From positions 62,001 to 126,000 of the forward strand of contig VXIS01000083.1 of NCBI GenBank assembly GCA_008704415.1: a DNA stretch of 64,000 bases, given 5' to 3'. Of this stretch, positions 40,968 through 50,213 are shown piece by piece. Under the pieces are notes generated by a model that was not told the DNA's origin, did no database searches, and saw only the letters and a list, made by a program, of their open reading frames with translations. Numbering within the stretch: the first letter of the stretch is position 1; every line of letters starts with the position of its first letter. A program made the translations under genes and the position numbers. This DNA is from Sphaerosporella brunnea (taxonomy: Eukaryota > Ascomycota > Pezizomycetes > Pezizales > Pyronemataceae).

Positions 40968-41450
40968 TGTGATGCGATTGATCACTCGGACGGGGTTGTG
41001 ATGGTGTTCAGCGGTGGGACGGGCTTGGGCACTCGCTCAGCGACTGGGTCGGGTATCATCACTTGGACGGGCCTGGGATGGAGGGGGTTGATCACCCGGA
41101 CGGGGCTGCGATGGACGGGGTTGATCACTTGAACGCGTCAAAGGGTTGATCATTCGGTGGACGAGGCTGCAATAGACTGGACCGATCGGGGCTGCGATAT
41201 ACGGGGCTGCGACGGACAGGGCTGCGACGGACGGGGCCGATCACTCAGACGGGGCTGAGATGGACGGGGCCGATCACTCAGACGGAGCTGAGATGGACGG
41301 GGCCGATCACCCGGTGGACGAGGCTGCGATATACGGGGCTGCCATGGACAGAGCTGCCATAGACGGGGCTGCGATGGACCGGGTTAACCAGTCGGACGGG
41401 GCTGCGATTCACGGGGTTGATAACTTGGACGGGGTTGCGATAGGGAAATG
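40968..41450 (+). repeat. GC-rich minisatellite
   Basis: Irregular repeats of GATCACTCGGACGGGGCTG and GCGATGGACGGGGCTG (combined unit about 33 bp). The same array is found at 44500-44561 and 45363-45567. The plus ORF 41260-41457 (DGADHSDGAEM-type repeats) is explained by it. Confidence 0.85.
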
Positions 41451-41462
41451 GTGGTGATTCAG

Positions 41463-41640
41463 CGGTCATGTATACTAATACGAAAATCGACACAAAATTG
41501 CTATATGTTTTCCCGCTGGCACCGTAGGACTGCAGTCGACCACAGTCAACTGGGAACATGATCGACTGCAGTCAACCGCAGGCGGTCCAACCGTGGTACC
41601 CAGAAAAATACCAGTTCTGGTCCTGCCTTACGAGGGAGAG
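41463..41640 (+). mobile_element. truncated H1 hAT fragment
   Basis: AGCGGTCATGTATACTAATA, TTGCTATATGTTT and CTGCAGTCGACCACAGTC match the right half of the H1 element at 44562-45362. The terminal GCACTG end is missing. Confidence 0.7.
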
Positions 41641-42539
41641 TGAGGAGCAGACTGTAACGGAGAAGGTCGGAACAGACTGAAGGGGCCCAAGGTACTCGCG
41701 TACAAAGGGGTAACGGACATGTTCTGGAACAAGGGAGCAGAACGAGGTTTGGAGCTGACGAGAGGTACGGTGCACAAGATCCAGGACTCAGATCTGAACC
41801 AAGGTACTCAGGTTGGCATACAAAGGTTCAGTGATGAGAAAAGGAGAAGAAAGAAAACAACAAAGCGGAAGCGGACATCTATATAGTCCACGTGATTGCG
41901 ACGGCCCGCGCAACGTGGTAGCCGAACATAACGTCGGCGCAGCCGCAACACAGAGCTGCAACACCCTAAACCGACCTCGCACAGACAAGACGGACTGCGA
42001 GCAACCCTGGGTAAATCAGCAGCACAACATTTTTCCCCTGCATACTACCTGAACTAACCATCAGCAAAGTGCGCAATTTGGTGTGTTTGATGCCTGCATT
42101 CCGTCCGGGGTGAACCCTAACATCATTTAGGGTTTGTCAGGGCAAGTCGCTGAGTTACCTATGGCGCAAGCGGCCTTAAACCGATCCGTCACTCAAAGTT
42201 TTCCCGACTTCAATAACATTACAAGATTGAGCAACTGGTGGAAGCCAGCGCCACAGTCTTACAGAGTGCATCTTATTTAGGGGACGGGAAGGCTGGTTCC
42301 CAAGAGTTCTCACATCGTGATCAGTTTATTATAAACAGTCGTTGGCGTCTCCACGACCGCCGACGGGTCGGTTTCAGGCCGCCTGCACCATACAAGGGTT
42401 CAGCCTCGTGCCACCACTCATTACCACAGCTCTCAGCCAACACCACCTCTGGTAGCTGACGCAGATACCACGCATCCAGCAGCATCATCATTTCCACAGT
42501 TCGCGCAAAAGGTGCCCAGCTCCCCGCAACTTCACAATG
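41641..42539. other. non-coding; proximal part is the duplicated promoter of the two-copy family
   Basis: 42105-42180 (CATCATTTAGGGTTTGTCAG, GTTACCTA) matches the region upstream of copy 1 (20215-20140, minus). A TATATAG occurs at 41880. No gene is seen. Confidence 0.45.
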
Positions 42540-43618
42540 ATGGCCGCAATTTATAAGCCGAATGACCTTGGACTACGGAACCCGCACATCTGGATGTCTG
42601 AAGCGTATCAAGGCTGAAGGGAGCAGCTGCTCACCTCCTCCCTATTCCACCCCAGATCATTCTACTTCCGCCACTCAAGTCTGTAGTTCCCGGATCCCTC
42701 AGGGTTCATTGTATCCTGCAAGAGAAAATCAAGACCCACCAGGTACGCATAAATCCCGGTTGTGGATGTTGGTGCCGGCAAACTGATTTCAGGATTTCTT
42801 CTGCTCGCATCTAGTACCTGAAACGCGTTGTCCCAAAAAAGCTCGAAATCGACCTGCAGGCTGGGTTGGATGTAGCTGGTTCTTGCGTCGATAAAGGATA
42901 CTGGCCGGTAATAAAGTACGCGTGGCCATACTTCATCGAAACGTTCACCGGCATTCGCCCACCGCTGTTTTCAGAATACTTGCTCACCATCAAATTCGAA
43001 GACAAGCACCTCGCAATCAAATTTGCAATTGCCCAGCCCTACAACCTCACTATCCGGAACCTTGTCAGTCACCTGGTTGGATGCATGGGCCACCTCCAGG
43101 CGGCCGGTGATCTGAAAGCCGTCGGATATAGGCCCTTGGACCTTTACGCCTCGTGCATTGTGGGTACCCGTAGTAGCGACGTCGTACAAGCAGTGCTTAA
43201 TCGTGTTCACCAGGCGTGCCCGGAAACGCCCACGCTGTTTGCGGATAGCGGATCCCTGGGCAATGAAATCAACTACGAAGGCCTCTGAGCCGACAGCAAA
43301 AGCGTCACCACCGACAACGAAAGCCTCAGGGAATGCGCATTCTCCACGTTTATGGCCGTGCAGATGCAGTGGATCATGAATCGCAGCAGACATGAACTGA
43401 TACCAGACCGATTGATGGCTTCCACGACCACCATCAGGCAGGTTAAATCGTCGATTGAGACGCGCTTTTTTGAATTTACCGACATCGCTCATCATGATGG
43501 GAAGCACGAGATAATTGTGGAACATGAAATGGACGTGCGCACCGATCTCATCCGCGTAAGACTACCCTGGGAAGCCTGCAGAAGCCGGTGCGATCAGTGA
43601 TTTGCTATTTGGACTTTT
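42540..43618 (+). pseudogene. two-copy gene family, copy 2 (unknown function)
   Basis: ATG at 42540. The exon 1 frame is disturbed, but its end (LPPLKSVVPGSLRV…KTHQ, to 42740) aligns with copy 1. The intron is 42741-42811 (GTACGC donor, CATCTAG acceptor, phase 0, same position as copy 1). Exon 2 (42812 on) is open through the conserved core (GYWPVIKYAWPYFIETF, PPLFSEYLLTIKF) to a TGA at 43286-43288. It continues in the same frame to about 43555, and after a frameshift ends with TLGSLQKPVRSV and TAG at 43618. Its breaks differ from the one in copy 1, so the two copies decayed independently. Confidence 0.65.
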
Positions 43619-43664
43619 AGCCGGTACATACAGTGATGCTGCATACCGTGGAGGATTGAAGTAG

Positions 43665-44510
43665 CGGTACAGCGGTCATGTATACTAACTAGTAATATAA
43701 TCGACAAAAGATTGCTATATGTTTGCGCGCTGGCACCGGGGGACTTCGGTCAATCACGGTTAACCGCAGTCAACCACAGACGACTGGGAATATGGTCGAC
43801 TGCGGTCAACCGCAGGCGGTCCAACCTGTAATCAGGGATGCACACGAGACCGCGAGGCGAGACTGAGACTGATCCAGAAACGTCGAGAACTGTCGAGACA
43901 GCTCCCGAATTGCGAGACTGACCTACAATGAAGGCAGCCTCGCGAGACCAGGCGAGACCCGGCGAGAATCTCTCCGACGCGGGAGAGTTTCGAATCTGCA
44001 TCATAACCTGAGCCTACGGGTCATGCGTGCCGGTGCACCTAGGTGGGCGAGGAACATAACAAAAATGCAATTGCAGACGCTATCCTCGTACAATAGCCAT
44101 TTGTGTGTCAGCCGCTCGACACGCAGCATTTCCCCGGTCGTCCTCCACCGAATGACTATGCACTGGCAACGACCCAATCAACCCCTAGAATCCCGCTCCC
44201 TGCAGACCCTTCACGACCCGAGCTATGCCTCCCCAAACAACAGTGGCACCATGGCAGCCTGAGCGTTGGCGAGACAACTGCGCACTTGCGAGAATGACGA
44301 GACCGAACAAGAACAGTCGAGACTGCCACGGGACTGGGGAGACATTTCGAGACCGAACGATTCTCACGAGACCGAGACCCTCACCGAGAATTCTCGATTC
44401 GTGTGCAACACGGCCCGTAATGCCAAAAAGACTCCCAGTCGCGGCCCTGTCCCACGACATGAGCATCACATGTGATCCTGGAGAGTCTGGTGGGGACGTT
44501 GGACTGGCAT
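43665..44510 (+). mobile_element. truncated H1 hAT copy split by an H3 hAT
   Basis: 43665-43832 and 44414-44510 together align with 45110-45340 of the H1 element (GCGGTCATGTATACTA, GACTGCGGTCAACCGCAGGC, then CACGTG.GATCC). The outer ends are missing. The H3 insertion sits exactly between the two halves. Confidence 0.65.
43833..44413 (+). mobile_element. hAT element, family H3, 581 bp
   Basis: Left end CAGGGATGCACACGAGACCG and right end TTCGTGTGCAACACGG. Flanking 8-mers CCTGTAAT (43825-43832) and CCCGTAAT (44414-44421) differ at one base. GAGAC subterminal repeats occur at both ends. No transposase ORF. Confidence 0.75.
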
Positions 44511-44561
44511 GGGCTGATCACTCGGACGGGGCTGCGATGGACGGGGCTGATCACTCGGACG
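44500..44561 (+). repeat. 33-bp minisatellite, left block
   Basis: GATCACTCGGACGGGGCTG units, interrupted at 44562 by an H1 hAT and resuming at 45363. Confidence 0.8.
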
Positions 44562-45362
44562 CAGTGCTCTTCACGGTCCGTCTAAGACCGCAGTCCAGGC
44601 TGGACCGTATGCCGCGGTCGAGTCCAGTTCTCATTGAAGAGGGACCGCAACTATGCAGTCCAATCCAGTCCGCGGGACGCAGGGACTGGACAAGACCGCG
44701 GGTGACTACGGTCGACTGAATGATTAGTAAGCTCGGTGGTTGTACTATAGTAGTAGATATCCGTGGTGTTTGGGCGCCGTGTACCGCCAGCCTTTGCCGC
44801 GCGGCGGTGGACCCTTTTTGGGTGGTGGTGGGTCCTTTTCAGGTGGCGGTGGATCCTTCACAACAACAGGAAAAATCTTGACGCACTTCACCACAGTTAT
44901 GAATCTTACTTGACTGTACCGTAACCATCATCATTGTCGTCAGATCCCTTAACAACCACGACCAAAGCTCTACCGCCACCGAAGCTCCGAAGCTCAACCG
45001 CCACCAACGCTCAACCGCCACCGAAGCTCAACGTTCAGCATGATGTCTGCCCAGAGCCAGAGTTCTCAGGCGGAGATGGTAGTGGTATAGCGGTCATGTA
45101 TACTAGTCGGGTCACTTGAAGGATCGGTACAGCGGTCATGTATTCTAGTAAGGAAATCGACAAAAGATTGCTATATGTTCGGGGGACTGCAGTCGACCAC
45201 AGTCGACCGGGAACAGGGTCGACTGCGGTCAACTGCAGGCGGTCCAAGCCGTGATGCCCAAAAGAGTACCAGTCCTGGTCCTGCCTTACGAATGGACCGT
45301 CACGTGCGATCCAGTGCAGCCTGGAGGGGGGGACTGGACCAGACGGACCCTGAGGGGCACTG
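44562..45362 (+). mobile_element. hAT element, family H1, non-autonomous, 801 bp
   Basis: Left end CAGTGCTCTTCACGGTCCGT and the complement of the right end CAGTGCCCCTCAGGGTCCGT agree at 17 of 20 bases. A perfect 8-bp duplication, CTCGGACG, flanks it (44554-44561 and 45363-45370). Many GTCCAGTCC/GTCGACTGC subterminal repeats. The middle has CCACCGAAGCTC-type repeats. No transposase. Confidence 0.85.
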
Positions 45363-45567
45363 CTCGGACGGGGCTGCGATGGACGGGGTGGATCACTCAG
45401 TGGACGGGGCTGCGATGGTTGGGGTGGATCGCTCGGTGGACGGGGCTGAGATGGACGGGGTTGAAGACTAGGCTCGGACGGGGCGGGGACGGACGGGGTT
45501 GGGCACCCAGACGGGTCAAAGGTTTGGTCACTCGGACGGGCCGGAGGTGGACGGGGCCGATCACTCG
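45363..45567 (+). repeat. 33-bp minisatellite, right block
   Basis: Continues the 44500 array. It is cut at 45568 by a copia A LTR. Confidence 0.8.
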
Positions 45568-46190
45568 TGTTGAGACATTTAGTATGACTCCCTGGTGGAT
45601 CCGAGTATGAACTGGTGATATACTAGTGCTCGTTTCTGCCCTTAAGGGAGCAGCAACTCGCACTTACCTCTGTACCTTGCAATATATCTACCTTCTTAGT
45701 GTCCCCTGTGCAAATCCCATCATCAACAGGTTATAAGCCCGGCGCTACGACTTCACTAAGAACAGACAACCTCAGCAAGAGACGCGACGACGAAGGTCGA
45801 TGCCGCAGCACAACCGAAGACCCGAAAGGAGAAGTCGCGACAAGGTCGGAAAACGAGCTGCTACGGACACGTTTGAGCGGCGGGACCCTGAAGTCGTGGG
45901 CTTAAGACAACTGGAGCTTGGAGGATCGTTTACGGACCGGAAAGAAACGACTGTAGCTCATCGAAAACCTGAGAACTGCAGACCGCGAGAATAGACGACA
46001 AGATGGCTATGCAACGAGTGCCATTGCTCCAGAGCGACAACCACCCAGTATGGATGAAAGCTATGAAACGTCGCCTGCAGGGAGCTGGACTGTACAATCT
46101 GATATCTGGTGATCGAAAGCAACCGAAACTGACGACTGTACCACATGGAGCGACGATATTTTCATCAGACGAGGCATTCGGCAGCTAGGG
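45568..46190 (+). mobile_element. copia A 5' end (LTR, primer-binding site, leader, gag start)
   Basis: LTR 45568-45728 (TGTTGAGACATTTAG to CATCAACA). The primer-binding site is GGTTATAAGCCCGGCGC at 45729-45745, with a short leader after it. The gag ATG is at 46003 (MAMQRVPLLQSDNHPVWM), open to 46185. Beyond about 46190, a short piece resembling the pol C-terminal region follows (to 46300), so nearly the whole interior is deleted. The element lies in the minisatellite. Confidence 0.82.
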
Positions 46191-46518
46191 TATGAGTATA
46201 TACTGATGGACGAAGCGGTTGGGAATCGGGAGGACATGGGATCACGTGACGCTGTGAAGGATCGGTTCCACGGGTCGAAAGAGAAACGTTTTGAGCTCAG
46301 CGCCCACCTCACAAACCTTCACTGAGGCTGGTGGCCGAGAGTGCTATTCGCTCAGCGCTGGCGTACGTGCACGGGATGGAAACACACAGGTAAGAATTAC
46401 ATGCAGACCTTCCAGGTTCCGTCGTGCTCACAATAGACGAACCGATGCGTGCTACCGCCTCTAGCAACGGTCACCGCTCAGTGGCGAGTCCGATAAACAA
46501 GATAGTGCTCTCTCTGCC

Positions 46519-46959
46519 TCATGGTGTGTAGGAATAGTTCTCCACCAGCCTGAGAGATGCTTCGTCGAGCAGCCGACGGATTAAGCTCGTCCAGCTCACC
46601 AAACCGATGCTTTGCAAGCCAGCACCCTCCGAAGGGCTCCATAGATCGCATATCTGAGAGCGCGATAAATAGTCTCTCCGCCGAACTTCCACGATGACCA
46701 CGCGCCAGCCCGTACGCTGGCCTACTGCGAATCTGATAGCAAAGACGGCTCACCGTTGAGAATTGTATTGTACTATATCGACTTCCAATGCACACTGTTG
46801 GCGGGGTTGTTGCTGGCGAGCACGCATAGGAACTTCACTGTTGGCCTCCTGATACCCGCTGCTTATTAGAATATCCCATGTAATTAACTTGGCAAGTCCC
46901 CACTTGGAATAGCAGTATATTCCCTCACCGCCGGGAATGCGAGGGCGGGATCGAAACAC
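46519..46959 (-). pseudogene. unrecognised gene with one in-frame stop
   Basis: The minus frame is open from about 46965 to 46519 except for TGA at 46750-46752 (CGG-TGA-GCC). Both sides are protein-like in the same frame: GIYCYSKWGLAKLITWDIL, then QQQPRQQCALEVDIVQYNSQ before the stop, and RTGWRVVIVEVRRRDYLSR, IRRLLDEASLRLVENY after it. The 5' end is cut near the S150 array. A downstream segment (46340-46380) has a weak match at 38.27 kb. No domain is recognised. Confidence 0.45.
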
Positions 46960-47049
46960 AGCGAAGCAAAGCCTCCGCCGGCCTTCCTGGGTTCGGTTTT
47001 AGGTGAAGGGAAGAACTAGCGGGTATAGTTAATGCCAACCTCCGGTCCA

Positions 47050-47299
47050 GAAACGACGCTGATCCTCTCCTTGTATTCAAATCTATCCCCTCACGGATGG
47101 TGGTCAAGTGAGGTGGCCCCGCAGGAGGTCCTGTGGCCGTTCGCGCCAAATGTGCAATCACCATTTACTCTCTACGGAATGTGCTCAGAGTTACAGATAT
47201 AGTGCACCGAAGGACGCTCATCGTTCCCGTGTATCCCAATCTACCCCCCCATGGATGCTCGTCAAGCGGGGAGGACCCGCGGAGGGTCCTGGGGCTCTC
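47050..47299 (+). repeat. S150 satellite, left part
   Basis: Unit words at about 47080 and 47190 (AGAGTTACAGATATAG; ATCTACCCCCCCATGG). The array is cut by the H1 element at 47300. Confidence 0.8.
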
Positions 47300-48695
47300 C
47301 AGTGTTCCGAGCAGTCCGTTCGGTCCGGACCTGGCTCTGGACTGGACTGGATGGCATGCCGCGATCCAGTCTTCAGGTAAGACCAGGACTGGCAGTCTTT
47401 TTTGTACTGCGGTCTGGACCGCCTGCAGTCGACTGCAGTCGACCGTTGTTTGGGCGTTCACTAGAACACTATCTTTCGCCAATTTTCTACCAAGACATGA
47501 CCGCCGCTATCCCGCTATCCCGCTATCCCTCTATCCAGGTGTCCTGCTCTCCTCGTCTTCCGCTGTCCTGTTTGCTCTTTTCAAGCTCCGCTTTGGATAG
47601 TGCCTTGAGCATTTCATCAAGGTCCTGTAATTGGGAATATTTGGCAGAGATCAATCCATCGCGCGCCCAGCTATTGAAACACTCCTGAGCGCTGATAGTG
47701 TCATCGCTCAAGATGCACCGACGATCCGTAATGGTCAATTTTGCACCGCTGAAGACGCGCTCCGGTTCAGCAGACATAGCAGGTATAGTTAGGTACGAGT
47801 TCCTCGTGTTCCGCATGGTGCGCTGGTTGACTAGCTGTCCGTCGTAGCGATGCGATGATTGCGCTGGTCGCGCGAGGTTGGTGGCGCTGTGTCTCGCTGG
47901 CGCTGTGCGGCACCTAGTGTTCATAGCGCCAACAATTTCAGCCCAGATGCTCGTGGCGTAGTTGGAGGGACGCACTCCATATGAAACCATGAGCGCGGAA
48001 GGATGACGGTTCAATTCCCGGTGAAATCGGTAGGTTCATCGGTTGTTACCCGACTTCCGCGGGGTTACAAGCCTAGCAAGCTTGGGGATCAATCCCACAG
48101 CGTAGAGACTCCGTTACTTACCCGGATGGTCCTCGGGCGCTGGTTGATCTTTTGCTCCTCCAACAAATGTAAGTACTGTTTTTTGATGTCTCGTTCGACA
48201 AGAACGAGATTTTAAGCACCGCGGTGATAAATTCTCAAGACCCGCAGGACCTTCGCGGTACTAAGATAAGGCAATACGTAAGCCGCTGAACCACATTGAA
48301 GCGTCATGTGTGCTAGGTCCTTCCAGGGTGGCTAGGTGCGCTTTGCAGCCCAATATTTGATGACATGCTGAACAGCATGCTCATCAAGTGGTGCCTGATG
48401 TTGAAAGACTTCCATGCTGTCACGGCGCAAATCGTCCGCAGCCCGCCGCTGGACGAACTCTGGCTCATGCGAATTGAAAGCGGGTTTCTACTATGATACA
48501 TATCACAAGCTACGTACACCTACAATCGTATTCAGCATCCCTCGACTGCAGTCCACTGCGGTCTTTCCCGGTCCCTGGCACCCGTCGACTGGATCAGACT
48601 AGATCATGGTGGTCCTCCTGCAGTGTGGACCGGATTGGATCGTACCAGTCGGTCCGATCCAGTCTGCAGTCCTGGACGGACCGGACGGAACACTG
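47300..48695 (-). mobile_element. hAT element, family H1, with transposase relic, 1396 bp
   Basis: Left end CAGTGTTCCGAGCAGTCCG and right end GGACCGGACGGAACACTG are inverted repeats. The 8-bp duplication is GGGCTCTC (47292-47299) / GGGCTCGC (48696-48703), one mismatch. It is inserted inside an S150 unit. GTCCAGTCC and GCAGTCGAC subterminal repeats are shared with 44562-45362. It encodes the C-terminal hAT domain on the minus strand and is the most complete member of H1 here. Confidence 0.87.
47523..48014 (-). pseudogene. hAT transposase C-terminal dimerisation domain
   Basis: A minus frame of 163 codons. It contains the hAT C-terminal signature YLTIPAMSAEPERVFSGAKL, then TITDRRCILSDDTISAQEC and a Trp (CFNSW). 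Known: this domain mediates oligomerisation and contributes to the RNase H-like fold. Upstream of it the frame is no longer transposase-like, so the DDE core and DNA-binding part are lost. The C-terminal tail after the domain is acidic and Lys-rich. Confidence 0.85.
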
Positions 48696-49454
48696 GGGCT
48701 CGCCAGGTGAAAATGAGCTACCGGCCTTTATTCTCCATGGAACGAGCTCAGACTTACAGATATGGGGCATCAAATGACGCTCATGCTTCATTTATATTCA
48801 AATCTATCCCCCAATGGAGGGTTGTCATGTGGGGTGGCTCTGTGGCTCTCCGGGTCAAACTGTGCTACCGGCCTTTACTCTCTATGGAGTGAGCTCTAAC
48901 ATACAGATACAAGCCATCAAAAGACGATCATCCTCGCGCTGTATTCAAATATTTCCCCCCATGGATGCTTGTCATAGAGGTTGGCCGGGTGGCCCTCTCC
49001 GGTCAAAATGTGATAACCGCCTTTGCTGTGTATAGTATGAACTCAAACTTTCAGATATAAGCCATCAACAGACGATCATGCTCGCGCAGTATTCAAATCT
49101 ATCCCCCCATGCGTGCTTGTCATATAGGGTAGCCCAGCGGGATGCACTGTCGCTCTCCGGTCAAAATGTGATAACCGGCTTTACTCTATATAGAATGAGC
49201 TCAAACTTACAGATATAGGACACCCAAGGACGCTGATTCTGCCACTGTATTCAAATCTTTCCCCCCATGGATGCTTGTCATGTTCGATGGCCCCACGGGG
49301 GGCTACCCGGGTCAAAATATCCTCACGGCCTACTCTGTATTGAATGAGCTCAAACTTACGGATATTGAACACCAGAAAGCACCCATTCTCGCGCTGTATT
49401 CAAATCGATCCCCCCATCGATGGTGGTCAGGTAAGGTGGCGCCAGGGTGGGTCC
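48696..49454 (+). repeat. S150 satellite, five tandem units of about 150 bp
   Basis: The TTACAGATAT word occurs near 48752, 48900, 49050, 49206 and 49354, giving spacings of 148-156 bp. The array continues the one cut at 47299 and ends at the H3 element starting about 49458. Confidence 0.88.
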
Positions 49455-49457
49455 TGT

Positions 49458-50213
49458 GCAGTGATGCACACGAGACCGCGAGACGAGACTGCGGATGATC
49501 GACACACGTCGAGAACTGTCGAGACCGCTCGAGAATGGCGAGACTACGCGAGAATGACAGCGGCCTCGCGAGAACCAGGTGAGACCCGGCGAGAATCTCT
49601 CCGGCGCGGAAGAGATTCCAGTCTGCATCATAAACTGGGCCGACGAGCCATGCGCGCTGGTGCACCTAGATGGGAGAGGAACATAAAAAGACACTATCCT
49701 CGTACAATGGCCATTTGTGTACCAGCCGCTCGACATGGAACATTGCACCGGTCGTCCTCCACCGAATCACTATGCACTGGCAACGAGCGAATCAAACCCT
49801 AGAAGCGCTCTGCCTCCACCATGCGCGCAACGTGACGAGGGCCTGAAGACTGTCGGGGGCCATGCGAGCTTGATGGCGTTCCTGAGCGGTCCCTGCAGCG
49901 GCGAAGAGCCGTTCCGCCGGCCCTGAGGAAGCTAAACCGCGGCGTCAGCATTGACACCACCAGAGTACCGTGAGATGACTTACGCTGGGTCGACTTCGCC
50001 ATCATTGCGCGTCGAGGATACATGATGACGCCTCCCCAAACAACAGCGGCACCATAGCAGCCTGAACGTTGCAGTGTCAGCCGAGCACTCGCGAGAATGA
50101 CGAGACCCAACGAGAACCGTCGAGACTACCACGAGACTGGCAAGACATTTCGAGGCCGCACGATTCTCACCAGACCGAGACCCTCGGCGAGAATTCTCGA
50201 CTCGTGTGCAACA
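49458..50213 (+). mobile_element. hAT element, family H3
   Basis: Left end CAGTGATGCACACGAGACCG and right end CGACTCGTGTGCAACAC. The interior matches 8386-8906 (reverse) and 43833-44413, with GAGAC/CGAGA repeats at both ends. Flanking 8-mers do not match, so one end may be chimeric. No transposase motif. Confidence 0.6.

Noticed and set aside
41260..41457. Acidic repeat ORF (DGADHSDGAEM type)
   Set aside because: It is explained by the 33-bp minisatellite; no start context or promoter.
47995..48060. GGTTCAATTCCCGG, resembling a tRNA B box
   Set aside because: No paired T stem, anticodon stem or acceptor stem could be folded around it; it lies inside the H1 hAT.
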